Of a stretch of DNA of 64,000 bases, positions 25,134-32,768 are shown one piece after another. The notes under the pieces are model-generated. The model saw nothing but the letters and a program-made list of their open reading frames with translations, was not told the DNA's origin and made no database searches. Made by a program: the position numbers and the translations under genes. The stretch lies in the NCBI GenBank assembly GCA_947306365.1, contig CAMZGD010000005.1:50438-114437 (forward strand). The letters are read 5' to 3'. Positions within the stretch are counted from its first letter, which is position 1. Each line of letters opens with the position of its first letter. Origin of the DNA: an uncultured Bacteroidales bacterium (lineage in GTDB: Bacteria; Bacteroidota; Bacteroidia; Bacteroidales; UBA932).

Positions 25134-26258
25134 ATGCGCTACACGGTACGCGAAGTCGCCAACGCCCGCGAATTCAGGCAGTTCTATCAGTTTCAAAACC
25201 GCCTGTACCGCGACTGCGCCCCTTATGTCCCCTCGCTCGACTTCGACCAGAAGCACACGCTCGCACACAGCCCGTGCCTGGAGTACTGCCGGCAGAAACT
25301 GCTGCTCTGCTTCGACGAATCGGGCCGCGTAGCCGGACGGTGCTGCGCCATCATCAACCCCCGTTACAACGAACTGTACGGAACGCGCCGGATGCGTTTC
25401 GGCTGGACCGACTTCGTCGCGGACATCGACGCGGCCAGGGCCCTGCTCGACGCGGCGGCCGACTGGGGCCGCGCGGAAGGCATGACCGAAATCCACGGAC
25501 CGCTGGGCTACAACACGATGTACAAGCAGGGAATGGTCGTGGAAGGCTTCAACAGCGTACCGCAGTCGAACAACCTCTACAATTTTGCCTACTATCCGGA
25601 ATTCCTGGAACACCTCGGTTTCGTCAAGGAGGCCGACTGGATCCAGTATCGCCTGGACGTCGCTCAGGAATTGCCGGAGAAACTGCACCGCATTGCCGGG
25701 ATGCTGCTGGAGCGCTACCGCCTCCAGATCGCCGACATCCAGCAGCTAAAGAAGCGCAAGGACCTGATCGCCAAGTTTTTCAAGGAATACAACGAAACGT
25801 TCCTTTCCGTCCGGAACTTCATCCCGTTCACCGAACGGGAAATCGCCGAGGAAGGCGCCAACTACGTCGACCGGCTATCCGGCGACCTCTCCTGCATCGT
25901 ACTCGACGCCGACGAGGATATCGCCGCCTTCGGCATCTGCATACCGAGCCTCTCCCGTGCGCTGCAGCGGGCACGCGGACACCTCTTCCCGTTGGGCTGG
26001 TGGTACCTGCTCCGGGCGCAAAAACACTACGACACGGTCGATATGATGCTGGTGGGCGTAAGCCGGAAATGGCAGGACAAGGGCCTCTCGGCCATCCTCC
26101 ACAGCCACCTTGGCCGCAGTTACCAGCGGAACGGGGTGAAATGGTGCATCTCCAATCCCCAGTTCGAAGACAACTCCGCCCTCAAGGTATGGGACGCCTA
26201 TCGGCAGAAGGAACTGTTCGTCCGACGCCGGGTCTATATTAAAGATATTTCCCGATGA
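25134..26258 (+). CDS. GNAT-like conserved protein
   Basis: 374 residues, probably cytoplasmic. The C-terminal third has a GNAT-type acetyl-CoA fold: a beta strand with VDMMLVGVSRKWQDKGLSA, where RKWQDKGL resembles the acetyl-CoA-binding loop, then a late strand CISNPQFEDNSALKVW. The N-terminal part also reads as a degenerate GNAT-like repeat (RMRFGWTDFV, EIHGPLGY). Members of this family occur widely in Bacteroidota without assigned substrates. It is cotranscribed with mazG. A short hairpin, GTCGCC with GGCGAC at 26268-26283, follows. Confidence 0.65.
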   Translation: MRYTVREVANAREFRQFYQFQNRLYRDCAPYVPSLDFDQKHTLAHSPCLEYCRQKLLLCFDESGRVAGRCCAIINPRYNELYGTRRMRFGWTDFVADIDAARALLDAAADWGRAEGMTEIHGPLGYNTMYKQGMVVEGFNSVPQSNNLYNFAYYPEFLEHLGFVKEADWIQYRLDVAQELPEKLHRIAGMLLERYRLQIADIQQLKKRKDLIAKFFKEYNETFLSVRNFIPFTEREIAEEGANYVDRLSGDLSCIVLDADEDIAAFGICIPSLSRALQRARGHLFPLGWWYLLRAQKHYDTVDMMLVGVSRKWQDKGLSAILHSHLGRSYQRNGVKWCISNPQFEDNSALKVWDAYRQKELFVRRRVYIKDISR

Positions 26259-26295
26259 CGATAACAAGTCGCCATCAGGCGACCGCCGGAAGCCG

Positions 26296-26349
26296 GTACT
26301 TTGCTAGACAAAACTGAAGAACGCACTGTCCTCCGTATCAGCAAAGTAC
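26296..26349. repeat. Orphan REP-like palindrome
   Basis: A perfect 10-bp inverted repeat, GTACTTTGCT (26296-26305) with AGCAAAGTAC (26340-26349), spaced by 34 bases. Its core differs from both RAYT-linked families in this window. It sits in the gap between two convergent genes. Confidence 0.55.
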
Positions 26350-26351
26350 TA

Positions 26352-26386
26352 AGGCTGGGAGGCACGGGGCTTGGGGCAGAGCCCCA
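26352..26386 (-). terminator. GC-rich hairpin downstream of the small membrane-protein gene (dispersed element)
   Basis: TGGGGC (26372-26377) pairs with GCCCCA (26381-26386) around AGA, three bases after the stop of the minus-strand gene. The 34-base surround matches the element at 22948-22980 at most positions. It probably ends transcription, although no T run is present. Confidence 0.5.
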
Positions 26387-26389
26387 GTA

Positions 26390-26575
26390 TTACTTAAACC
26401 ACTCCGTGATGTGGTTCTTGGCGTAGAGATAATAGACAATCAAGCCGATCCAGCTGGTAGCCAGCACGATAACCGAGCAGATGATCTTGCCGACCAGCGA
26501 GATCGGTTTCTTGCAGATGTCGATGACGGCCAGAATGGCGAGAACCAGGCCGATGATGTAAATGAGCGTAGACAT
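26390..26575 (-). CDS. Small two-helix membrane protein
   Basis: 61 residues with two transmembrane helices (about 4-19 and 28-51) and a charged loop between them (CKKPISLVGK). The shape recalls PLDc_N-like small membrane proteins, which often have no known role. It lies 36 bp after the stop of the EEP lipoprotein gene on the same strand and may be cotranscribed. Coding is supported by a clean frame, a start preceded by an AT-rich stretch and a hairpin after the stop. Confidence 0.6.
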   Translation of the reverse strand: MSTLIYIIGLVLAILAVIDICKKPISLVGKIICSVIVLATSWIGLIVYYLYAKNHITEWFK

Positions 26576-26611
26576 ATTGATTTGGTTTATTAGTTATTTA
26601 TCATATTTCAT

Positions 26612-27472
26612 TCAGAAGACGAACGTCCCCATCACCGGCCAGTGGTCGGAGATGAACGGCACACCGTAATCGCCGGTCATCAGTTCGTATTTCGTTGCTT
26701 TCGCGCCCCGGTAGAAGATATGGTCGATGATATCCTCCCCGGCAGGCACGTGCTTCCCGCCCCAGCCGTTGTAGGTATTGCCGCCGTCGGTCACCGGCGC
26801 CGTCTCCCGGCACTCCGCCAGCCGCTCACGGATCGGATCGAGGATCGGATCGTCCCAGTTGGCATTGAAGTCGCCCGTCAGGAAGATCGGATCCCCTTCC
26901 GGGACAAGGGCGTTCATCCGCTCCATGATCAGCTTGCCCGCCTCCCGCCGCGCCACCTCGCCCTTATGGTCGAAATGCGTATTGAAGAACCACACATCGT
27001 GCTTGCGCTGCTTGTCGTACAACTGCACCCAGGTGACGATGCGGCGGCATACGCCGTCCCAACCCAGGGAGACGGTATCGGGCGTCTCGCTCAGCCAGAA
27101 GGTCTCTCCGCGCACCAGGTCGAAGCGGTCCTTGCGCCAGTAGACGGCGTTGGCTTCGCCGCCCTCGGCGCCGTCGTCCCGGCACACGCCGAGGCGTTCG
27201 TAGCCGGGCAGGTTCTCTTCCAGATAGTTGACCTGCACGATATAGCCTTCCTGGATTCCGAACAGGTCAGGCTTCGCTTCCCCGATCATCCGGACCACCG
27301 CTTCGCGCCGGTTGTTCCAGCAGTTGTCGCCGTCGAAATCCACGCGGGGCGAAAGCCGGATGTTGAACGTCATCACACGCATTTCGGTTTCCCGGCCGGA
27401 CTTGCAGCCGGAAAGCAGGACGAGCCCGAAGGCCAGGGCCAGCAGACCCGAAAAAAGGAACCGTTGTTTCAT
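26612..27472 (-). CDS. Endonuclease/exonuclease/phosphatase (EEP) family lipoprotein
   Basis: 286 residues from ATG at 27472; an upstream TTG is possible but less likely. The lipobox LLSGC lies near residue 23. The EEP fold motifs are in order: MTFNIRL, GIQEG (catalytic Glu), NTHFDHKG, LTGDFNAN, ID.IFY and ISDHWPVMG (catalytic His). The catalytic set suggests a surface or periplasmic phosphodiesterase, perhaps acting on nucleic acid or lipid substrates. The -7 box TATATTTG (complement of 27491-27498) is paired with the cyd operon promoter. Confidence 0.88.
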   Translation of the reverse strand: MKQRFLFSGLLALAFGLVLLSGCKSGRETEMRVMTFNIRLSPRVDFDGDNCWNNRREAVVRMIGEAKPDLFGIQEGYIVQVNYLEENLPGYERLGVCRDDGAEGGEANAVYWRKDRFDLVRGETFWLSETPDTVSLGWDGVCRRIVTWVQLYDKQRKHDVWFFNTHFDHKGEVARREAGKLIMERMNALVPEGDPIFLTGDFNANWDDPILDPIRERLAECRETAPVTDGGNTYNGWGGKHVPAGEDIIDHIFYRGAKATKYELMTGDYGVPFISDHWPVMGTFVF

Positions 27473-27490
27473 AAAAAGCGCAGGTTTTTG

Positions 27491-27518
27491 CAAATATACG
27501 ATTTAATTGCTAAATTTG
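27491..27518. promoter_or_regulatory. Divergent -7 boxes for EEP gene and cyd operon
   Basis: The complement of 27491-27498 reads TATATTTG. On the plus strand 27511-27518 reads TAAATTTG, ending 8 bases before the DUF4492 start. Both match the Bacteroidetes consensus. Confidence 0.6.
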
Positions 27519-27526
27519 AAAGACTA

Positions 27527-27799
27527 ATGAAAGGCTTCAAACATACGGCGGGCGCGGTATGGTCTTTTTACCGCGACGGTTTTCGGAACATGACCTGGGG
27601 ACGCCCGCTCATCTGGCTCATTCTGCTCAAAGTATTCATCCTGTTTGCCGTACTCCGCGTCTTCTTCTTCAAGCCGGCCATGGCCGGTCTTTCCGAAGAA
27701 GAGCGCAGCCGCGTCGTGGGAGAACGGCTCACTGGCACGCCGGCTGCGGCCGGAGAGACGGATGCGGCCCTTTCTCCCGAAACGTATAATCTTCAATAA
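27527..27799 (+). CDS. DUF4492 small membrane protein
   Basis: 90 residues from ATG at 27527. It has a short N-terminal SFYRDGFRNMTWGRPLWxI-type segment, one transmembrane helix (about 29-47) and a polar tail. DUF4492 proteins are encoded directly before cydA in Bacteroidota and are probably accessory subunits or assembly factors of cytochrome bd. The cydA start lies 15 bp after this stop. Confidence 0.8.
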   Translation: MKGFKHTAGAVWSFYRDGFRNMTWGRPLIWLILLKVFILFAVLRVFFFKPAMAGLSEEERSRVVGERLTGTPAAAGETDAALSPETYNLQ

Positions 27800-27814
27800 T
27801 AATACTGAAACCCT

Positions 27815-29305
27815 ATGGATGTGATCGTATGGTCCAGAATCCAATTCGCGATGACCGCGGCCTACCACTGGCTCTTCGTGCCGCTGACCCTCGGGCTGGC
27901 GCTCGTCATGGCCGTGATGGAGACGCTCTATGTCGTGAAGAAAGATGATTTCTGGAAAAGAACCGCACAGTTTTGGATGAAGATATTCGCCATCAACTTT
28001 GCCGTCGGCATCGCGACGGGCATCATCCTCGAGTTCGAGTTCGGCACCAACTGGAGCAACTACTCCTGGTTTGTCGGCGACATGTTCGGCGCGCCCCTCG
28101 CCATCGAGGGAATCCTCGCCTTCTTTATGGAAGCCACCTTCTTTGCCGTGATGTTCTTCGGCTGGAACAAAGTCGGCAAACGCTTCCATCTGGCCTCCAC
28201 CTGGCTGACCGGCATCGGCGCCACGATTTCCGCCTACTGGATCCTCGTGGCCAACGGTTGGATGCAGAACCCCGTGGGCACCACCTTCAATCCCGAGACG
28301 GTGCGCAGCGAGATGTCGTCTGCACAGGCTTTCTGGGAGGTGATCTCCAACCCGGTGGCCGTCAGCAAATTCTTCCACTCCGTCACGAGCGGCTGGGTGA
28401 CCGGCGGCATCTTCGTGGTGGGCGTCAGCTGCTGGTACCTGCTCAAGAAGCGCCAGCAACGGTTCGCCAAGGCCAGCATCCTGGTAGGCAGCATCGTGGG
28501 CATCGTCGGTTCGGTCGCCGTGATGCTTTCGGGCGACTCCTCCGGCATCCACGCGGCCGAATTCCAGCCGATGAAGCTGGCGGCCGCCGAAGGCCTGCAG
28601 GACGGCGGGAAACGCGCCGCGTTCACCATCGTGCCGGGAATCAAGATCCCCGGCATGCTCTCCATCCTGGCCACACACGACCTTGACGGCTACGTACCCG
28701 GCATCAACGACATCCTGAATGGATACACCGACAACGACGGGAACGTCATCCCCTCCGTCGCCGAGAAGATGCAACGCGGCCGCATCGCCCTTGACGCGCT
28801 GGCACAGTATCGTGCCCAGAAAGACACCGATCCCGCCGCTGCTACTGAAGCCCTGGCGCTGCTCGAAGAAAACGTGCAGTATATGGGCTACGGGCACCTC
28901 GAGAAACCGGAAGACGTGGTCCCGCCCGTAGGCGTGGTGTTCTGGGCGTTCCGCTTTATGATCGGTCTTGGAATGCTTATGCTGCTCGTACTGCTGATCT
29001 CCGGCTGGATGGCCTGGAAAGACAAGCTGTCCGATAAACAGAAATGGTTTTTTATCCTGGCCATCGTCTGCATCCCGCTGGTCTACATCTGCGGCCAGTG
29101 CGGCTGGATCGTGGCCGAAGTGGGCCGCCAGCCCTGGACCATCCAGGGGCTCCTGCCCGTGAACGTGGCCATCTCCAGCCTGAGCGCCGGCGCGGTCAAA
29201 ACCACCTTCTTCCTGTTCCTGGCCATTTTCACGCTCTTCCTGATCATCGAAATCCGCATCCTGGTCGGCGCCATCAAGAAAGGCCCTGAAACCCTAAACG
29301 AATAA
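27815..29305 (+). CDS. cydA: Cytochrome bd ubiquinol oxidase subunit I
   Basis: The inner-membrane quinol oxidase subunit that carries hemes b558, b595 and d. It reduces O2 with high affinity, which lets anaerobes scavenge oxygen. The 496-residue protein has His18 in AYHWLFVPLT (heme b595 ligand region), many transmembrane helices, a His in KFFHSVTSGW (heme b558 ligand) and the GQCGWIVAEVGRQPW signature. The periplasmic Q-loop between about 290 and 370 is of moderate length. Confidence 0.96.
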   Translation: MDVIVWSRIQFAMTAAYHWLFVPLTLGLALVMAVMETLYVVKKDDFWKRTAQFWMKIFAINFAVGIATGIILEFEFGTNWSNYSWFVGDMFGAPLAIEGILAFFMEATFFAVMFFGWNKVGKRFHLASTWLTGIGATISAYWILVANGWMQNPVGTTFNPETVRSEMSSAQAFWEVISNPVAVSKFFHSVTSGWVTGGIFVVGVSCWYLLKKRQQRFAKASILVGSIVGIVGSVAVMLSGDSSGIHAAEFQPMKLAAAEGLQDGGKRAAFTIVPGIKIPGMLSILATHDLDGYVPGINDILNGYTDNDGNVIPSVAEKMQRGRIALDALAQYRAQKDTDPAAATEALALLEENVQYMGYGHLEKPEDVVPPVGVVFWAFRFMIGLGMLMLLVLLISGWMAWKDKLSDKQKWFFILAIVCIPLVYICGQCGWIVAEVGRQPWTIQGLLPVNVAISSLSAGAVKTTFFLFLAIFTLFLIIEIRILVGAIKKGPETLNE

Positions 29306-29309
29306 TGCC

Positions 29310-30449
29310 ATGACCTATACATTCCTACAGAATTACTGGTGGTTCCTGATCGCCCTGCTGGGCGGCCTGCTCGTATTCCTGATGTTCGTCCAGGGAGCCA
29401 ACCTCCAGCTCGGCAACCGGAAACTCTCCGATCTCCAGAAGCGGATGATCCTCAACTCCACCGGACGGAAATGGGAACTGACCTTCACCACCCTGGTCAC
29501 GTTCGGCGGCGCCTTTTTCGCGTCGTTCCCCCTCTTCTACAGCACGAGCTTCGGCGGCGCCTACTGGGTGTGGGTGCTGCTGCTGATCACCTTCGTGTTC
29601 CAGGCCGTCGCCTATGAATTCCAGAACAAGAAAGAGAACCTGATCGGCAGCAAGGCCTTCCGGGTCTTCCTGATGGTCAACGGAGTCCTGGCTCCGTTCC
29701 TCGTGGGAACGGCGGTCGGCACGTTCTTCACGGGCTCCGACTTCACCGTCAACAAGGTGGCCATCACCGACGCGTCGGCTCCGGTCATCAGCACCTGGGG
29801 CAACGGCTGGCACGGCCTGGAGGCACTGGGACAGTACCACGCCGTCCTGCTGGGCTGCGCGCTTATTTTCCTGACCGCCATCCTGGGCTGCCTCTACATC
29901 CTCAACAACGTAGAAGACAAACAGATCCATTCCGAGGTACGCCGCAGCATCAAGATCTCCCTCGTGCCATTTCTGGCATTCTTCCTAACCTGGCTTATGA
30001 TCCTGCTCGTACGCCAGGGCTATGCCGTGGACGATGCGGGCGCCGTCACGCTGGAGCCTTACAAGTACCTGCACAACTTCCTGCAGATGCCGGTCGTGCT
30101 GGTGTTATTCCTCATCGGCGTCGTCCTGGTACTCTGGGGAATTTTCCAGGGGGCTTTCTCGAAATCGCGCTGCGGCATCTGGCCCGCCGGCATCGGCACG
30201 GTGCTGGTGGTGATCGCCGTGTTCTTCGTAGCGGGTTACAACGGGACGGCCTACTATCCGTCGTGCACCGACCTGCCCAGCTCGCTTTCGATCCGCAACA
30301 GCTCCTCAAGCCGGTTTACGCTTCAGGTGATGTTCTGGGTGTCGCTGCTGATCCCCTTCGTAGTGGCCTACATCGCCTACGCCTGGCACCAGATGGACCG
30401 CAAGAAGATCACTCCGGAAGAGATCGCCGAAACGGACCACAAATACTAG
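29310..30449 (+). CDS. cydB: Cytochrome bd ubiquinol oxidase subunit II
   Basis: 379 residues with about eight or nine transmembrane helices. It partners CydA in the bd oxidase. The N-terminus NYWWFLIALLGGLLVFLMFVQG and the C-terminal YAWHQMDRKKI are typical of Bacteroidetes CydB. It starts 4 bp after cydA. It completes the DUF4492-cydA-cydB operon. The convergent aldo/keto reductase gene ends 15 bp downstream. Confidence 0.95.
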   Translation: MTYTFLQNYWWFLIALLGGLLVFLMFVQGANLQLGNRKLSDLQKRMILNSTGRKWELTFTTLVTFGGAFFASFPLFYSTSFGGAYWVWVLLLITFVFQAVAYEFQNKKENLIGSKAFRVFLMVNGVLAPFLVGTAVGTFFTGSDFTVNKVAITDASAPVISTWGNGWHGLEALGQYHAVLLGCALIFLTAILGCLYILNNVEDKQIHSEVRRSIKISLVPFLAFFLTWLMILLVRQGYAVDDAGAVTLEPYKYLHNFLQMPVVLVLFLIGVVLVLWGIFQGAFSKSRCGIWPAGIGTVLVVIAVFFVAGYNGTAYYPSCTDLPSSLSIRNSSSSRFTLQVMFWVSLLIPFVVAYIAYAWHQMDRKKITPEEIAETDHKY

Positions 30450-30464
30450 CCGCTCCGAAAGGCC

Positions 30465-31475
30465 CTACAGTTGAACGGGCGCGGAGAGTTCTTCAATCCG
30501 TCGGTACTCCTCGGCGGAAAAGCCTGAATCGCCCAGCGCTTTCAGGTTATCCTCGATCTGGGCCACGGAACTGGCTCCGATGATGACCGATGTCACGTTC
30601 TTGTAGTTCAGGATCCAGGAAAGAGCCATCTGCGCGAGACTTTGCCCGCGTTGTTCCGCAAGCGCCGCGAGACCGCGCAACGCTACGGACATCGCGGGCG
30701 TCAGCACATCCTCGCGCAACGACGTACCGCGCGCCATCCGGGAATCTGCGGGAACGCCGTTCAGGTAGCGGTTTGTAAGCAGTCCCTGCTGGAGCGGCGA
30801 GAACGAAATGAAGCCCGTCCCATTCTCCGCACTCAGGTCGACCAGGCCGTTCCGCTGCGGGGCACGGTCAATGATATTGAACCGGTCCTGATAGAGCAGG
30901 CAGGGTACATCACGCTCAGCCAGATAGTCATACGCCTGCCGCATCTGTGCTGCGGGATAGCGGGACAGGCCCACGTACAGCGCCTTGCCCTGGCGAACGG
31001 CATCCACCAGCGCCTGCATCGTCTCTTCCAGCGGCGTCTCCGGGTCCCATCGATGGGAATAGAAGATATCCACGTAGTCCAGCCGCATACGCTTCAGGCT
31101 CTGGTCCAGGCTGGCCATAAGGTATTTGCGGGAGCCCCAGTTCCCATACGGTCCCGGCCACATATCCCACCCCGCCTTCGTGCTGATGAACAGTTCGTCG
31201 CGATACGGCCGGAAAGAGCCATCCATCAGGCGGCCGAAGTTCTCTTCGGCCGTACCATATTCCGGTCCGTAGTTGTTGGCCAGGTCAAAGTGGCAGATGC
31301 CCTTGTCGAAAGCATAGTGGGCCATCGCCTTGATGTCCTGCATGGGCTTGTAAGAGCCGAAGTTATGCCACATGCCGAGTGTCAGGACGGGAAGCTTGAC
31401 GCCCGATCGGCCGCAGCGACGGTACGCCATGGTATCGTATCGGCCGGGAGAAGGGGAAAACACAGGTTCGATCAT
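30465..31475 (-). CDS. Aldo/keto reductase, YghZ-like
   Basis: NADPH-dependent reductase with a TIM-barrel fold, 336 residues from ATG at 31475. The sequence YRRCGRSGVKLPVLTLGMWHNFG and the catalytic set (Asp in FDLANNYG, Lys in ISTKAG, His in YSHRWD) match the L-glyceraldehyde-3-phosphate reductase group of E. coli YghZ. The C-terminal IIGASSVAQIEDN binds the cofactor phosphate. The -7 box TACCTTTG (complement of 31498-31505) lies 22 bp upstream of the start. Confidence 0.9.
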   Translation of the reverse strand: MIEPVFSPSPGRYDTMAYRRCGRSGVKLPVLTLGMWHNFGSYKPMQDIKAMAHYAFDKGICHFDLANNYGPEYGTAEENFGRLMDGSFRPYRDELFISTKAGWDMWPGPYGNWGSRKYLMASLDQSLKRMRLDYVDIFYSHRWDPETPLEETMQALVDAVRQGKALYVGLSRYPAAQMRQAYDYLAERDVPCLLYQDRFNIIDRAPQRNGLVDLSAENGTGFISFSPLQQGLLTNRYLNGVPADSRMARGTSLREDVLTPAMSVALRGLAALAEQRGQSLAQMALSWILNYKNVTSVIIGASSVAQIEDNLKALGDSGFSAEEYRRIEELSAPVQL

Positions 31476-31537
31476 CGTAGGAAATGCTGGTGTTCTACAA
31501 AGGTAGAAATAATGCGGTACAAAAAAGAGTGATTTTT

Positions 31538-31568
31538 TTTGCACACTTGAAAAAAGTCTATATCTTTG
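31538..31568 (+). promoter_or_regulatory. tRNA-Asp promoter
   Basis: A -33 TTTG (31538-31541) and a -7 TATCTTTG (31561-31568) are spaced by 19 bases, the full Bacteroidetes consensus. It lies about 40 bp before the mature tRNA. Confidence 0.65.
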
Positions 31569-31609
31569 CAATCCCAAACAAGCGGCATCCGCCGCTAGCG
31601 GGAAAACGG

Positions 31610-31683
31610 GGTGCGGTAGTTCAGCTGGTTAGAATGCCGGCCTGTCACGCCGGAGGTCGCGAGTTCGAGTCTCGTCCGCACCG
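31610..31683 (+). tRNA. tRNA-Asp (GTC)
   Basis: A 74-nt cloverleaf. The acceptor arms GGTGCGG and CCGCACC pair fully. The anticodon arm is CCGGC-CTGTCAC-GCCGG with anticodon GTC, and the T arm contains GTTCGAGTC. The 3' CCA is not encoded. A terminator hairpin follows directly. Confidence 0.97.
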
Positions 31684-31689
31684 CTGAAA

Positions 31690-31719
31690 AGCCCAGGAGC
31701 GCAAGCTTCTGGGCTTTTT
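31690..31719 (+). terminator. Rho-independent terminator of tRNA-Asp
   Basis: AGCCCAG (31690-31696) pairs with CTGGGCT (31709-31715), with an inner AGC/GCT extension around a GCAA loop, followed by a run of five T. Confidence 0.8.
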
Positions 31720-31750
31720 GGCATCTGGTGCGGGCGAGCGAAGGATTTCT

Positions 31751-31829
31751 ATCCAGAATTTGGCGGCAAAACTTGGATGGCAGTCGAATAATCAGCCTGC
31801 CATCCAAATAATCGGCTGATTTTATGGAT
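31751..31829. repeat. Degenerate REP-like palindrome pair
   Basis: Half-sites ATCCA (31751), TGGAT (31774), ATCCA (31802) and TGGAT (31825) alternate as in the family 2 pair at 59461-59539. The best stem is a perfect 11-bp repeat, TTGGATGGCAG (31773-31783) with CTGCCATCCAA (31797-31807). An alternative stem, ATCAGCC (31791-31797) with GGCTGAT (31814-31820), is nearly exclusive with it. The element overlaps the last codons of the broken flavodoxin. Confidence 0.5.
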
Positions 31830-32243
31830 GGATCGTCTTCAGCCACTTCTCGACCTTGGCCTTGCCGCTGCGGACTTCGTGGCCATAGATGGCAAAGCCG
31901 TCCTTCACGGTGGCATTAGGCCAGGCCTTCTTGATGTCGGAAACCGTAGAAGCAAGGCCGCTGCCTTCGTGGGTGACAAACGGAATAATGGTCTTGTCGT
32001 TCAGGTCGTGGTCCCGGAAGAAGGTGAACATCACCTGGGGATAGGTGCCCCACCAGATGGGGCCGCCGATGAAGATGGTATCGTACTTGGAAACGTCGAT
32101 ATCGCCCTTGTAGGCCGGCAGTTCACCGTTATTGGCCTCTTCTTTGGCAACCTGGATGAGCTTGTCATAGGGCATGTCGTAGTCCTTCTCTGCCACAATC
32201 TCGAACTGGTCTGCACCCGTGAATTCAGAAAATAATCGGCCAC
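31822..32243 (-). pseudogene. Flavodoxin, 5'-truncated and frameshifted
   Basis: The C-terminal 130 residues are a clear flavodoxin: FTGADQFEIV, then YDTIFIGGPIWWGTYP, which lines the FMN isoalloxazine, and VTHEGSGLAS. The FMN-phosphate loop normally found at the N-terminus is missing. The first recognisable residues, VADYF, are in another frame from the rest. Losing one T from the run at 32229-32232 explains the shift. Upstream of VADYF the sequence becomes the end of a CDP-alcohol phosphatidyltransferase, so a deletion appears to have joined two genes. An assembly error cannot be excluded. Confidence 0.65.
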
Positions 32244-32768
32244 TGATATGTGGCCTTCCTGCACGGCTGCGAATGTGGCGACATCGGCAACGATGACAAT
32301 GGGGACGATAGACCAGAACAAGGCAGGAGCCGTGAGGAAGAGAAGGAAACCTGTCAATTTGTTGGCCTTGGTATGAGGGAAGCAGAAGTTTCTGCTGACA
32401 ATCAGCGCAGAAACCTGATTGACGATCTTGATGGCGACAATTACTCCTGCCCAGATCCATAACCATGTCGGAATCTGCACAACGGGGAGCAACCGTATTG
32501 CGCAGCAAGCGACAAAGCAGAGGTCCGCCACACTGTCCAACACGGCACCGGTCTTACTCTCGGCGTGCAGTTTCCGCGCCAGGTAACCATCCAGCATATC
32601 GCTGATGCCGCATAAACCATAGATGGCCCAGAACGACACGCTTGCCGGATCAATAAACAGCAGGCAGATGGCTCCAGGAATCCTGAGCGCAGAGATTATG
32701 TTTGGGATAGGAACCACAACGGTTGACTTCCATTTACATATTAATCGTGATAGTCGGTGTCCTTCCAT
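32031..32768 (-). CDS. CDP-alcohol phosphatidyltransferase family protein, altered C-terminus
   Basis: An integral membrane enzyme that would transfer a phosphatidyl group from CDP-diacylglycerol to an alcohol. The signature DGxxAR(8)GxxxD(3)D reads DMLDGYLARKL..GAVLDSVAD, with the first DG position altered (SDMLDG). Five or six transmembrane segments follow. Homology ends near AAVQEGH (about 32250). The remaining 73 codons are an out-of-frame reading of the flavodoxin and are probably not native. The start is uncertain: ATG at 32768 overlaps the upstream gene by 28 bp, and a GTG lies about 18 codons further in. Confidence 0.6.
   Translation of the reverse strand: MEGHRLSRLICKWKSTVVVPIPNIISALRIPGAICLLFIDPASVSFWAIYGLCGISDMLDGYLARKLHAESKTGAVLDSVADLCFVACCAIRLLPVVQIPTWLWIWAGVIVAIKIVNQVSALIVSRNFCFPHTKANKLTGFLLFLTAPALFWSIVPIVIVADVATFAAVQEGHISVADYFLNSRVQTSSRLWQRRTTTCPMTSSSRLPKKRPITVNCRPTRAISTFPSTIPSSSAAPSGGAPIPR

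Noticed and set aside
31610..31683. tRNA-Asp as an attachment site for the accessory stretch
   Set aside because: No direct repeat of the tRNA 3' end was found near 39960 and no integrase is present; the island boundary stays undefined.
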